NCBI GenBank assembly: GCA_023238725.1
Contig: CM041534.1
Coordinates: 8,549,072 to 8,613,071 of the forward strand
DNA from: Scortum barcoo
Lineage: Eukaryota; Chordata; Actinopteri; Centrarchiformes; Terapontidae
Reading direction: 5' to 3'
Length of the DNA stretch: 64,000 nucleotides
The translations under genes were made by a program, and so were the position numbers. How positions within the stretch are numbered: position 1 is the first letter of the stretch; every line of letters starts with the position of its first letter. Shown piece after piece: positions 23,689-35,502 of this stretch. The notes under the pieces were generated by a model. That model had not been told where the DNA came from, did not search any database, and saw nothing but the letters and a program-made list of their open reading frames with translations.

Positions 23689-24254
23689 TTATTAAGTATA
23701 TGTGTTTATGTGTTTCGCTTGATCAGTTATTACTGAGGAAATCATGAATAATACCCCTTCACTATGATTTACTGTACATTTAGGTTTCCAAATGCCCTTC
23801 AATGTATAATGTATTAGGGGAAAAAATGCTGACTTGAGAATTTAAAGTCAGAATTCTAAGAGGCCAGAATTAGACTTTATTCTGACTTTAATACTTTAAT
23901 TTAATAAAAAAAAAAAAAAAAAAACCTCATCAGGCAATAATCTTCTGCAGCCTTCCAAATGTTCTTCCAAAGTATTTTCTGCAGTATAATTGAAAGTATT
24001 ATTGAGTGTATATGTGTTTTTGGTTTTCTTCATGGCAAGAATTGCTCCTTCTTCCAGAAAATTGTGCAATCATGAAGGCGTTGATGATTCTTCTGAGGTA
24101 AATTCCCAACCAGAGATAAGTCCAACACACAGAATATGGGAAGTCACCCAACATTCAAAGGAATGATTACTGGGGGATATTCAAATATACTATCTAAAAA
24201 CTAAACAAAAAACTGTATCATTACAGTTTTCATTGACTCATTGAACTTAAAAAG

Positions 24255-24272
24255 AGGGTTAGGGTTAGGGTT
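24255..24272. repeat. Short interstitial telomere-like tract, three GGGTTA units
   Basis: Three consecutive GGGTTA units are followed by a degenerate TTAAAGTTAA. Too short to imply a fusion point. Confidence 0.8.
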
Positions 24273-26812
24273 AAAGTTAAAAATGTGTATAGTAGGCAGA
24301 GTAACAACTTGCTCTATTTTTTTTATTTCTAACATTCAAATTCCAGTTGTTTTCGTTACCTTCCAACAGTGATGTATCATTCGAAATTATGAGCTTATTG
24401 TCACTGGGGCTTCTTTAGGCAGCACTTATTGTAGAACAGTGTGATTCAACCCTGATTAAATTAAATAACTCACCTTCCTTGAGTTTAACAATGTCTGAGC
24501 AGCCTCTTCTCCCTCCATTTGTTTACACACATTAAATAGCTCAAATATTCTCTGAGGATAGGATTATAAGAGTAAATGGCCACACCTGACTGTTAAAATA
24601 AGATCCAGTGTGCCATTTCACACTGTCAGATTGAAGGTTGAAATAGAACTGTTAAAATCTGAAAGTACATTAAACATAAGTATTTTTTTTATCAAAACTG
24701 GCTGTGAAATGTCCTCATTAATAGTTCTGCCTTATAAAAGTAAAACTACTAAAACTAAACTAACTAATAAAACTAATAAAAATCAATATAGTAGCAACGT
24801 TTTATAGAACAACAAATTTGCTAATAAAAAAAAGCTTTTCTAAAAACGTGTTTGTTGTATTGTTTTATTCTGTGGAGGAATTTTCATACATTTTTTTCAA
24901 ATTAGCCAACAGCGGAAGTTAAAATGAGCAGCTTATTGAGTGATAACAATTAAATTTAAATTTAATGACAAAGACATTTCTCGAAGTCACTTTTGTAAGT
25001 TAGTAAGTAAGTAAGTAAGTTTCATTTTAGGCGCCGCAGGAGAGGGAGAGTCAACCTCACTCTAAGTACTTTCTTTAGATACATGGTGCAAAAACACTGG
25101 GTTATTTCTCAGATTTAACAGGTGTGACAAAAAATATATACATAATGTCCTAGTGGTGTCAAGAAAAGTGAAAGACACAGATAAGATATTTTTGTGAAAT
25201 TTCCTGAGATAAGCCCAGTGCAATTAGTTTCAAAATATCAAAAATCTGAATAAAATTCCTCTTCTCTTAGAAACACCAAACAACTGGTGGTTTCAACCTA
25301 CCTCTCTGTGGTGTGGCAGTTTCACTTCAGCATGACAGTGGGGTTGGTAGCAGGAAAGTCTCTGCGGTTTCTTTGTACCAAACTCCTGACAGCTGTCGCC
25401 ATAGGTTGTGAGTGTTACTGGAAGTACTTAGTAGGGTCAAAGATCACTCTGACTCTGACAGACCCATGTAAAACTATGCATTGGTCTGTCTTTGATTTAC
25501 AGTTTATTGCACTCTGATCGCAGTTAACCTACTGTACCTAACCTACCTCCTCCAAGACATTTGTGACCCAAGTCATTCACTTAACCTACATTACTTGTAT
25601 TTTATCCTTCTACTGCTACTGTGCCTGTTTAGTTCTAGTTTATAGTGTTTTAGTTTATGTAATAATCAGAGAGTTCAAATATGTCCCTGCATACCACATA
25701 TGTGTGTATGGATTTCTTCCGTGTTATTACTTTAAATTCAATTTAATCACATAAATAATTTTAAATTACTTTTAATTTTAATTGCTGAAACTGCTGAATC
25801 TGTTGCAGATGGTTTCAATTCAAGTTCCCAAATGGCTGATAAAGTAGTCCTGCAAGGGACTTCTACTCATGTATATTTTCCATTGCCATCTCCATCAGTA
25901 TACTTGGCCTTAGTTGACGTTAGAATGAACAACCATGACAAGAGCTCATGGGATAAGTTCACTGTAAAAGTTCACGGTACCAACTCTGATTGAAATGATT
26001 GTTATTGTTTGTGTGTTGTTTTCAGGAATCTGAAATGAATAAATCTTCCGTACAAAATTGCATGTTGATGGTGCAGTTATTATTGAATATTTACCATTAA
26101 ATGTACAAAGAGACACTTCTGAAACACATACAATAGGTCACTTCTATACATACTTTAGGAAATAAGAATACCGTGAGGGTCAGTAGGTGAGTCATAGTTC
26201 ATAAACAAGCTGACTTCCTCTCTGAAAAAGAAAATGCTTAGTTGTTCTTGAACGGTCACAGTGTGGCCAGTAGAATGGGAAGGGGTTGGTAAGGAGAAGG
26301 GCTTCCCTCATTTTCATAACCTCTCTGAACCCCCCCTCTCACCACTACCATTTTCCCTTGATACAGTAACATTAAATTTCCCTTATGACATGCACAATTT
26401 ACACTTATTCTATTTTCGGTCTCATTCATTTTTCCTTCCCAAATAAGACTTCTCCAATGAAATTATCTAATGCTATACTGAAACCCAGTTCTGTAACTCA
26501 ACTTATTGTAAATGACGTGCCTTTCTTTGATCCATCAACTGCACTTATTTCCATACATAGGAATCTAAAGGGCTATACTGTATTTCTCAACAGACTAAGA
26601 GGTACAAAACAACAATGTTCAGTGTTTTTTTTCCAAGCATGTTCTGACACTGTAGGGCAGCGCAGATGTAAATAATATTTATTTAATATGCTACTTCTTT
26701 TTTAAGGAGCTGCTTCAGTTTTAAGGAGTTTTAAGGGGGACAATTGAATGGAGGTGAACAATCTTTAATATTATTGTTAATACCTGTGCATTTGTGTGAC
26801 ATGTGACAAGTA

Positions 26813-26876
<64 letters not shown>
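26813..26876. repeat. Microsatellite (TA)n-(GT)n
   Basis: About 13 TA units run into about 17 GT units. Intergenic. The open frame on the minus strand across it is a repeat artefact. Confidence 0.95.
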
Positions 26877-28886
26877 ATAAACAATAAAATAATATTTACG
26901 AAAATATTTCATTTCAAAATCACATGTACTATTTGTCTTCTATGGGTGTTTACATGTTCATGGACGTCATGTCGGTTGATTTGAAAATAACACATGACCA
27001 AATTACTTTTTCAGGTGGGTGAAATGAATAACTGATTGAATGCAAATATGTAAAACTATATGAAAATTATGTTACTATTACTGTTACTGTTACTGTTAGT
27101 ATGTTACTTTTTTTTTTTTGCTTAAAAAAAGAGTATTAACAATCAGAGAGGCCTATCTGGTGATTAATGATTAAGACGCATGCCATAAAACTGCAGTGTC
27201 CCTGGATCTATATGGCAGCATAAAAGTTTGATTCCTCCCTCACAGCAATTCTGTCTGAAACTCTACTCTCCAATACAAAAAATTAATACTAATTAATCAA
27301 TCATGAATATAAAAATAAAGAAATAAAAAAGATCACTCTACTCACAGTACTGTAATAAAAATCTCATTATTTAATGTTAAATGAACAAACTAATGCTTTG
27401 TTGGATGGACAATATGGACCAAATAATGCAAACTATAGACAGTCACAAATGGCATACATATGGGATTTTCTTTTTCGGTCACGTACAGTAAATTATTGAT
27501 AACATCAGAGGTCATGGCAGGCCAATTGAGATGCAGCACACATGAGATAAACAAGTTACTGACACTGAAACAACAGGAACTTTTTTTCATGTGCAGAAGA
27601 ACAAAAGACAGCTGCAAAAAGTGTTGATGTGTCCTGACTCAACCCGAAATAAACCCCCCAGGCTTTCTATTTAGCTTGGATCACTTTTATAAAAGAAAGG
27701 ATGCGGGTGTTTGAGGAGGCCTGCCTGATTCAGGGCTGGCCAAGACTCTTCAGCCTTTTCTACATCTTCATCATATTCTTGGCCCTTTTAATGCGGTAAT
27801 TCACCCTTACATTGTGAGACAAATGCACACACCTGTTATTCTTCATCATCTATGTCTATTATATTTTCTAAATACAAACAGTTTAACACGCAAAGCATTA
27901 TTTTTGTTCACTAGAGACATGAAACTTCGGAAATCCAGTTCAGCATATAAAGATTTTATCTTTAAAAAACATTTAGTCCACGTGAAACAATGTGTTCTTC
28001 CTTTGGTGTCCAAGTACCCGATGTGAGCTTAATCTCTTAAGATTTTTGTTTATTTTGGAGAAATACAGGGATGTCTAGTGTTTCCACATTTATTTAGTAT
28101 GGCAGCATCAGAAAACAATTATCAGTATCACAACATGAAAATGCTTTATTTATAACAAGATGTTTTTCACTTTATAACAATATATTTTCAATATATTAGG
28201 AGGTGTAAATGAGCCACGAGACCATTCATTGAGACGACACATCAAATCAAGGTTGTGGATTTGGTTCCACTACTGAAAAGAACTGACTTCTTCTGAGCAA
28301 CTTACACTACATACAGTTAAATAAAATGTTAATTGCAAAATTAAGAAATTCAAATTGAACTAAAATCCCCTTCTGGGCTCAGCAGGGATTTTAGGGACCT
28401 GTGCTATTTGCATAAGGAGGAAGTACTATGTGGAACGTAAGGGTGCATGAAATGTGGGTCCCCTGCCTTTATGGAACAGAAAATCATTCATATGAAGGTT
28501 TCACTTTCTAACAGGCGCAGGCTGCAACCATGTCTGTTTTTCTTCAGACTTAGCTATATGTAGGTCTGCAGTACTTACCTTTTAACTATCTTGTTGCATT
28601 TCATTGTATGGCTATATTTCCCTCACATGAACCTCGATCATGCCCCCATTCAGTCCCATTTGTCCTCTCGTTTACATATGACAGTCTGAACGGTGCCTTT
28701 GTAAACGTGTGGACAGGCAGAGATAAACACTGTGCAAAAACATCTAAGGACAGCTGAACAATCGCTTCATAAAATCAATTAATTGGGTCACCACCAGCTG
28801 AGGGCTGGTTTGTTTGGACAGCTTGATATTTTGAAGTTTGATGTCCAGAGTCTTGTTACACAATACTTATTAACTGCACCACTCAC

Positions 28887-28893
28887 TATAAAA
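28887..28893 (+). promoter_or_regulatory. TATA box of the ependymin gene
   Basis: TATAAAA lies 97 bases upstream of the ependymin ATG, predicting a start site near 28917 and a 5' UTR of roughly 65 bases. Placement ahead of a compact secreted-protein gene makes it a convincing core promoter. Confidence 0.7.
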
Positions 28894-28983
28894 GCAGCAG
28901 CAACTTCACTGAAGGCTAGATGAGCTTAGGGTTGTTCTTGCCATCTCGAACTTTATCGTGTGACTCCCTCTGGACCAGGAAAA

Positions 28984-30214
28984 ATGTATGCAGCTGTCAC
29001 GCTCCTTGTCTTCATGTGCTTGACTGCCACCACCCATGCGGATCATCAGCCTTGCCGTAAGAATTTGTGCTCCATTTTGGTTCTTTTTTGGTAATTTGAT
29101 CTCAAGTTGTCTGTGAGTTTGGTCGCTTACAAGATCACTTAGTTCCTATTTCAGTCAATAAATTCAGAGTAGTTTAAAATGGGTATAATGTCTAATATTT
29201 TTTTACGTGTAAGACTCATCTAACTGACAATGTTGTCTTTCAGATGCACCCAATATGACAGGATTAATGAGTGTGGTGAGCTTTTATAATTTGTATTTCA
29301 ACACCGATTGTTCATCTGGTACTTTTCACAGCATTTTAAAATACAGTGCTAACCCTTCTCTTTCTCTCTGAATACTTGTTATTGGATGATCACAGATAAC
29401 CCTAAAGGGTGATGTGAAAGCAACAGGTGCATTCACTTATGATTCGATGGGCAAGAAACTTCGGTTCAGGTCAAACGAGAGCCACCCCACCAACACATCA
29501 GTAGGTTTGGACCTGCTGATGTTTTTTGATGAGGTAACCGACTTCTTCACAGTTCAGCCTGATGCTGTTTTTGCGCCTTGACATCTGTACCTGAATCTGT
29601 ATCTACCCCTGGCAGGGGATATTTTATGAGATTGACAGCAAAAACCAGAGCTGTGAGAAAAAGACTTTGCAATGCAGCCAGCACCCTCTGGATATTCCCG
29701 ATGACGCGTTGTTCATCAGCACATTAAACAGTGGGAGTCCATCCATTGAGGGGGAGGGAATAAAACTCAACGTATGGGAGGGATCTATGCCAGGCTCAAA
29801 AGGTGAGACAGACGCCATAAAATCACACGTCTTTGTTTTTTGTGATAGCGTTGTAAAGTTGTGGCAACGTTAATTGTGACTTGAATGTTTTCTGCCTCTC
29901 TTTCTCAGGCCACTACGTCATGTCTGCGACCATGGGATGTTTGCCCATCAGCACCATTTACTTTACCGAGTCCACATCATTCTTAATCAGGTTGGTTTTT
30001 TCAACTTTCTGGTATTTGTTGGTGCCACAGTCTGCAGTGAATGTCCTTGAAAAACCTCCATGTAATTTTTGCATCACTTTCTCACAGCCTCATGGAAGTT
30101 GAACTCGAGATCAAAGATCCTGATCTCCTCGTGGTGCCCTCCTTGTGTCAGGGACAGCCCACGGAGGAGACACCTGAAGGGACAGTAAACAGTTTCCTCA
30201 ATGAGTTCATGTAG
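28984..30214 (+). CDS. Ependymin-family secreted glycoprotein
   Basis: Six exons: 28984-29056, 29244-29275, 29396-29533, 29616-29802, 29909-29990 and 30088-30214, with all phases consistent; 212 aa, normal for the family. Ependymins are secreted, calcium-binding glycoproteins, first known as major proteins of fish brain extracellular fluid. A signal peptide (MYAAVTLLVFMCLTATTHA) precedes a QPCHAP motif. Family blocks follow: FTYDSMGKKLRFR, EGIFYEIDSKNQSC, GSPSIEGEGIKLNVWEG and GCLPISTIYF. N-glycosylation sequons are at residues 28, 62, 68 and 91; mature cysteines at 24, 94, 101, 154 and 191. The start is set by the signal peptide and the upstream TATA box. Fish carry several ependymin paralogues (epd, epdl1, epdl2); I cannot say which this is. 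Confidence 0.93.
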
Positions 30215-30518
30215 ACGAAACCTCACCAGCAGAAAATCAAGCCCCCATCCATGTGTGGCCTGCCAGAACTTTAGACTTTTCTCTTCTTTTCCATGTGTGA
30301 CTTGAGCTTTTCCTGACACACTGCACTACATCACACCTGTTTCCATCACATCTTCCACTCCCCTATGAAGATATGGCTTTGATCATACCATATACATACA
30401 TTTTGATATAAAGGAACGAGATATGACTTGGATTATAGAATTAGTCATGATTACTAACAGTCGGTGACTTTTAAAGTTGGTACTGCTTACAAAACCTGTA
30501 AGATATAATTAATGGAAC

Positions 30519-30524
30519 AATAAA
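30519..30524 (+). terminator. Polyadenylation signal of the ependymin gene
   Basis: AATAAA about 305 bases after the stop codon, followed by a GT/T-rich stretch at about 30543-30556 that fits a downstream element. Confidence 0.7.
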
Positions 30525-30559
30525 ATGTCAAAGCTGTCAAAGATGTGTTTTTTTTCTTC

Positions 30560-32160
30560 CACGATTATTTCCTTTAACCTTTGGATAAGGAGGTTTTGCA
30601 GCAAGAAACAACAAACCACCTCAGAGTTGTATGGCTAGATTAATTCACTGGGGGTCCCTGGAGCAAAAACAAATGTTTGAGCCCCGAGTTGACGCCTTCT
30701 GTCAACTAGAAATACTCATAACAAAAATTATAAATAGCAGACTGAAGAATGGCAGCTTAATTATGAGAGATCCAGTAAATCACCAAAAACTGGTTATGTT
30801 ATCTAAATCAATTTTAACAGTCAGTTGAACGAAAGTTAACTTTAAGAACTGCTCATCTCCAGCAGAGGCTAACAGTGTTAATACAAGTATGAATATAAGA
30901 ACAATAATTAATATCAATACATATGAGTTTATATTAGTGTGATTATGAACATATTATTCATAGTAAGTAATACATAGTTGTATTAATAAGAGGTTTCTGG
31001 TCTGGACGTCAGATTATGTTGTATGTCACAAGAAACCAAAAATAACATTAAAAAAAAAAAAAAAAACAACACAACACTAAGAAATGGACAGTGAATGATC
31101 GTGTTGCCCTCCAATGAGTTGTAGTAGTGAATGTTTTGACTACCTACCATCATTTACACATGTAGTGGAGGACAGAATACCAGAATCTATTTTAAATGTG
31201 AACATACCTCTCTTCTTTTTTCTCCAATCAGAAGCAATTGCTAAGCAAAAAAGGTTGCTAAAAGAGAAAGGATGAAAATACAACATTTTCCAGATAAAAA
31301 GACAGTGTTTAATTCCCTGCATTTGTCTGCTTTGTGTTTGTATGAAGTGCAAGAAACATGTTTGGAGTCATTATCAGTAAAGACCTCAAGACTGAGTTAA
31401 CACCATGTGTTTGGACCACTTCTGCAGACTCTCTCTCCAACGTGGTCAAACATTTACCCACATTATCAAACTGACCCAAGCCTGGAAGATGAAAATTAGT
31501 TTATATGAGTTTATGTTTTGAGTCTACTTGTTCATGGATTGTGATAGTTTATTCATATATTACATTACACTGGAGGAGTGTAGAGACTGGGTAGAACAGA
31601 CAGCTTCTTCTTTACATGAAACAGGCCCAGAAGGTAAAAATGGGTGACAATTATCCTTTAATGATTCACTTCAGTCATGAAGGAGTTTAAAGGGCTAACA
31701 ACTCATAGTTAACCACAGCACAGCTGCTGCTCAAAACAGTAAAATTAGTTTGTAAATGAATCTACAATTGAAATATATATGTAAATACATAATCTAGGTA
31801 GTTGCACCTTATTTGTATTTAATGTTACCTAATGCTGTAACTTTAGCCTCTACTGTCTATGTAGTTTTACATCTTCTTTACATCTTTCTCCTCTGTTTAT
31901 ATACATTTATCTGTATTTATCACTACTCTTCCGCCTCATTTTTATCACTTTTGCACACTTGCTTCAACAATATTATATTTCTATTTCTTTTCTATTCCTG
32001 CTTACTACAGTATGATGTTTAACTTTATATACTATATTCTAGTCCTATATCTTGAACTTTTATAAACTGTTACTCATGTGACTTTCTTTCAACATATTTT
32101 TGAGCATTTTTAGAGGGAGCCTGTGACTTTAGAGTTTCATTCAGTGACAGCTACTCCACG
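30560..32160. other. Intergenic region, no gene recognised
   Basis: AT-rich DNA between the ependymin polyadenylation signal and an interspersed repeat. An A-run lies at about 31050. No supportable exon on either strand. Confidence 0.6.
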
Positions 32161-32164
32161 CAAT

Positions 32165-32405
32165 TGTTGTACATCCATCCATTATCTATGCAGCTTATCC
32201 TCTGATAGAGTAGTGGGGGTGCTGGAGCCGATCTCCCTGCTGGCCATGGCCGAGAGGCGGGGAGACAACCCGGACAGGTTGTTGGAGAAAACCCACACAG
32301 ACACAGGGAGAAAAAGCATGCACACAGAGAGAAGGTGTGCTGCTGGTGCGAGACAACAGGGCCAGCTACTGTATCAGTGTGCCACCCTGTCGTGCACATG
32401 ACAAA
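32165..32405 (-). mobile_element. Interspersed repeat, (GGAT)n-tailed fish family, minus orientation
   Basis: The block starts with CATCCATCCATTATCTATGC and continues GCAGCTTATCCTC and GGTGCTGGAGCCGATCTCCC, then GGAGAAAACCCAC and TGCCACCCTGTCGTGC. These phrases mark the very common fish repeat whose sense strand ends in GGATGGATGG. It has no intact ORF and is a truncated copy. The same family occurs at 35770-35905 and 49943-50076. Confidence 0.75.
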
Positions 32406-32579
32406 TAAAATCTCAAGTCTAGTTAAGTATCTCCATTCAGAGATATGAAAGTGAATTTCAGACTGTGATGGTTTTTGTTTTAAGTGGCTATGATCCAACA
32501 CAGTGACTCTATGTATTTCTCAGATGTAAGGTGTTATAGTGGCCGTCAGTGAAGTATGTGCACACACAGGAGGGAGGTG

Positions 32580-32581
<2 letters not shown>

Positions 32582-32610
<29 letters not shown>
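32582..32610. repeat. (CT)n microsatellite upstream of stag2
   Basis: About 14 CT units. A CT run so close to the inferred promoter could be a GAGA-like element on the other strand, but nothing more supports that. Confidence 0.85.
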
Positions 32611-32612
<2 letters not shown>

Positions 32613-32779
32613 GCGCTAAATTAGGGCTACAGAAACATCATCAATTACATTTGGCACATGTTTTGTGAATTTACTTTTTACACCGAGCAGGGATATGCAC
32701 ACACAACTTTGCACTCTAATGGAACTACCTCTAAATATGTAAATCCTCACCTGCAGACACACATGATGATCTCTCTCTC

Positions 32780-33400
32780 TCCTGCAGTTCACGGAGCGGC
32801 CGACAGGTGGTGTGTGTGTGCGCTGCGTGCACAAATACGAAAACACAAACTGTGCCTTGCTATGTTAGCCACCGAGGAGCTCCTTTACCTCAGCTAGCGA
32901 TTAAAACTATCATTTTTGACGTTTGGGGAATGACAGTCCGCGCAGGAAACTAACGAAAGCGTCCTCTTCGCAAAGCCCGAAACGTGTGGATCATTTGGCC
33001 TCAGCGCGGCTTTGATTTAAAACGAGGTAAGTTGTAAAATGGCGGATAGCTCACGGTAGCATCCAGGGAGTTTGTCATTGATGCTGGTACGCCGGATAGC
33101 TGGCCGGGCACTCGACATTAACGCCAGCAGGAGGCATTAATACAGACACACAACTTTATCGGAACAAACTAACCTGACTAATAAAGGCGACCTAACCTGT
33201 CCAGGTGGCGCCGAGCAGCTGGCGGCGTCGTTATCCAGCTAGCTGCAGCTAACGGTGCTGCTAGCCGCTCGCTAATCTGAGGCTCAAATTTACACCGCAA
33301 ACTTCAAATGAAACCCGGTCTTCGGCGCGGGTAAAGCACCGGGGGAGAGGGACTAATGACAGCGGGCGGTGTCACGGCTCAGCTCGGTCAAACGAGCTGT
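32780..33400 (+). promoter_or_regulatory. CpG-rich promoter and noncoding exon 1 of stag2
   Basis: The GC content and CpG density rise sharply here against AT-rich flanks. A plausible noncoding first exon ends at 33026 (AACGAG, then GTAAGT). Joined to the exon starting at 35431, it places an in-frame TAA eleven bases before the junction with no ATG between, so translation starts at the ATG at 35503. No TATA box is evident, as usual for a housekeeping CpG promoter. The start site itself is not visible. Confidence 0.6.
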
Positions 33401-35502
33401 CATGAGCCGGAGAGGAGCAGCTCGGCCGTCGGGAGGAGATGAGAGAGGAAACATCTGTAGAGGCTCGGAAGTATACAACTGCGCGTGTCACAATTGTTTT
33501 TTGGGGACCAACTTGTTTTTTTTTTTCCTCCTTTTTTTTTTTTTAATTCAAACTAATATCAACACTTCACCACCTCAAAAACCCGCCGTGAACACTTTTA
33601 CCTATCACGTTGCACGACTTGTCTAACAGAGTCCCGTCGTGTGTGTTCCCATTTATGGTGCTCTGAGAGTGAAGTCAGGCCGCTCCTCTGCAGGAACAAC
33701 CGCGGTGTGTTTACGTTACATTTTGGGGATTTCCCAGGATAGCGGTGTTGTGTAAACACGCCCCCACAGGTTTCCACCATCTCTCACAATGTCGGCTAAA
33801 CTCCCTGATAGAAAGTCTTGAAGCACTGGCACCTACATTCTTTGGTATTCCTCCTTCTAAGTGACATATAGTTATGCAAAATCTTCAATTATGTCATGTT
33901 CATATAAAAACTGATCTTTTCCACCTCTCATACAGCTGTGTAAGTTGTGTATGAGAGCTTCAACTTGCTTGTATATTTTACATTTATTTAATTCACTTTG
34001 TGGCTCAACTATGATTTGTGCGCACTGATAATTTAACAGTAGTAAAGGGTCAACTTTGCCTTCAGTAAACCACCCACCTGTCCTGCTCAGTGCCATTTGT
34101 GTTCAACTTTGGGTTTAAAACAGGGCTGACAGTGGAGACGGGGGGGACACCTGCCTGTGAGCGTGGCTGCCAAGTTGAACACTACACAATATCATCATTT
34201 TAAATACCCCCTGTTCTTAGTGTGGCATTTCACTTAATGAAAGAAAGAAAGAGAAAAATCATTAAATGAATTTTCATTGCCAGGCTGCAGATCCTCCCAC
34301 AGTACCTCCAGTCTTCATATAAAAGTCTCATTAAAATATGCAAAGCCACTCTACAGAATCTGTACTGGTTATTTCTGTGATTTGGCTCCTTTGTGCCAAT
34401 AGTCAAAATCCAGAGACTGAACTTTATTTTAGACTCCCCACGTCTCCTCTGTTGTGTTGGACTCGACCAGTGCTGGGCCGATTTTGCAACACCAACTCTA
34501 CCACTTCCTGATGCTTTCCGAAGTCGTCCGCCGCGATGGATTCCCATCATTTGTTGAATCCAAACTCGTGTCTTCAGATCACTTATTCTCTCTGAGCAAC
34601 GGTTAATAAAGCCAGACTGATTAAGTCAAACATAAAGTCATACATAAAGTACTTGTGCGTCGGCTATAACTTTTTTGGTGTTTGTACTCAGTGAATGACA
34701 AACTCTTTAGCTGCCAAAAATGACTTATGTTTATCAACTAAAAATAACTGATGGACAACTCAGAATTATCTGCACAGTTTTAGATGAAAGCATGACTAGT
34801 GCATTCTCGGTTTGCAAAATTGTGGAAGTGAGTCAGTTCAGTGACTGAGGAAAGCACCGGCATTAAACCTGTAACGAAACCTCGGGCCCGTTGAGGGAAG
34901 CCCTGAACAAGATGAGTGGATTGTTTTTTTTCATGAGGTAACTGGACGAGATTATTCAATGAATGGTTTCTACAGACTGTCAGAAAATACTGATAAAAGT
35001 TGCACATTTTCTTAGACCCCAGGATGACGTCCTCAGGTGTTTTTTTGTTATTATACTGGAAAACCTCAAATTGATGAGCTGGAATTTGAGGCAGGGATAA
35101 TTTTTTTCTTTTTCACAGCACACATTTTGACATAGACTGCTACTGCCACACAACAACTGGGACCCAACATGGCGCTGTTGAAAAGAAAACTGAAAACATG
35201 ATTAAAAAAAGATATTGAGGGATTTCTTGTGTTCATGGCTCATATAATTTGTATTTCTTTGCTATCAGTGTAGTTATTGCTGAGGTGATGTTAAATGAAG
35301 AAACAGCAACTACTGTCTTTTGTGGTGTTGAGTTCACTGTAAGATGATTCTATGATTTGCCCCTGAGTTATCACAGTCATTGTCAGCGTTGTCATTCATC
35401 AACAAACTCCTGATTTGTGTCATTTTCCAGATTCACACACCGTCTCGTCGGGAGTCCAGAGCAGTAGAAGTGCCTACTCCAGATCCAGAAAATGTTAAAG
35501 AA

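Larger units (their letters stand above)
22500..28880. other. Intergenic region, no gene recognised
   Basis: About 6.4 kb of AT-rich DNA with no exon chain I can support on either strand. It holds microsatellites (ATG/ATT at about 23633-23688, GTAA near 25005-25020, TA/GT at 26813-26876), a short TTAGGG tract at about 24255-24272 and an A-run at about 23907. Short open frames here lack splice context and recognisable motifs. Confidence 0.6.

Noticed and set aside
26385..26675. 96-codon open frame in the intergenic region
   Set aside because: AT-rich, no recognisable motif, no splice partners, no promoter or polyadenylation pairing that I can see.
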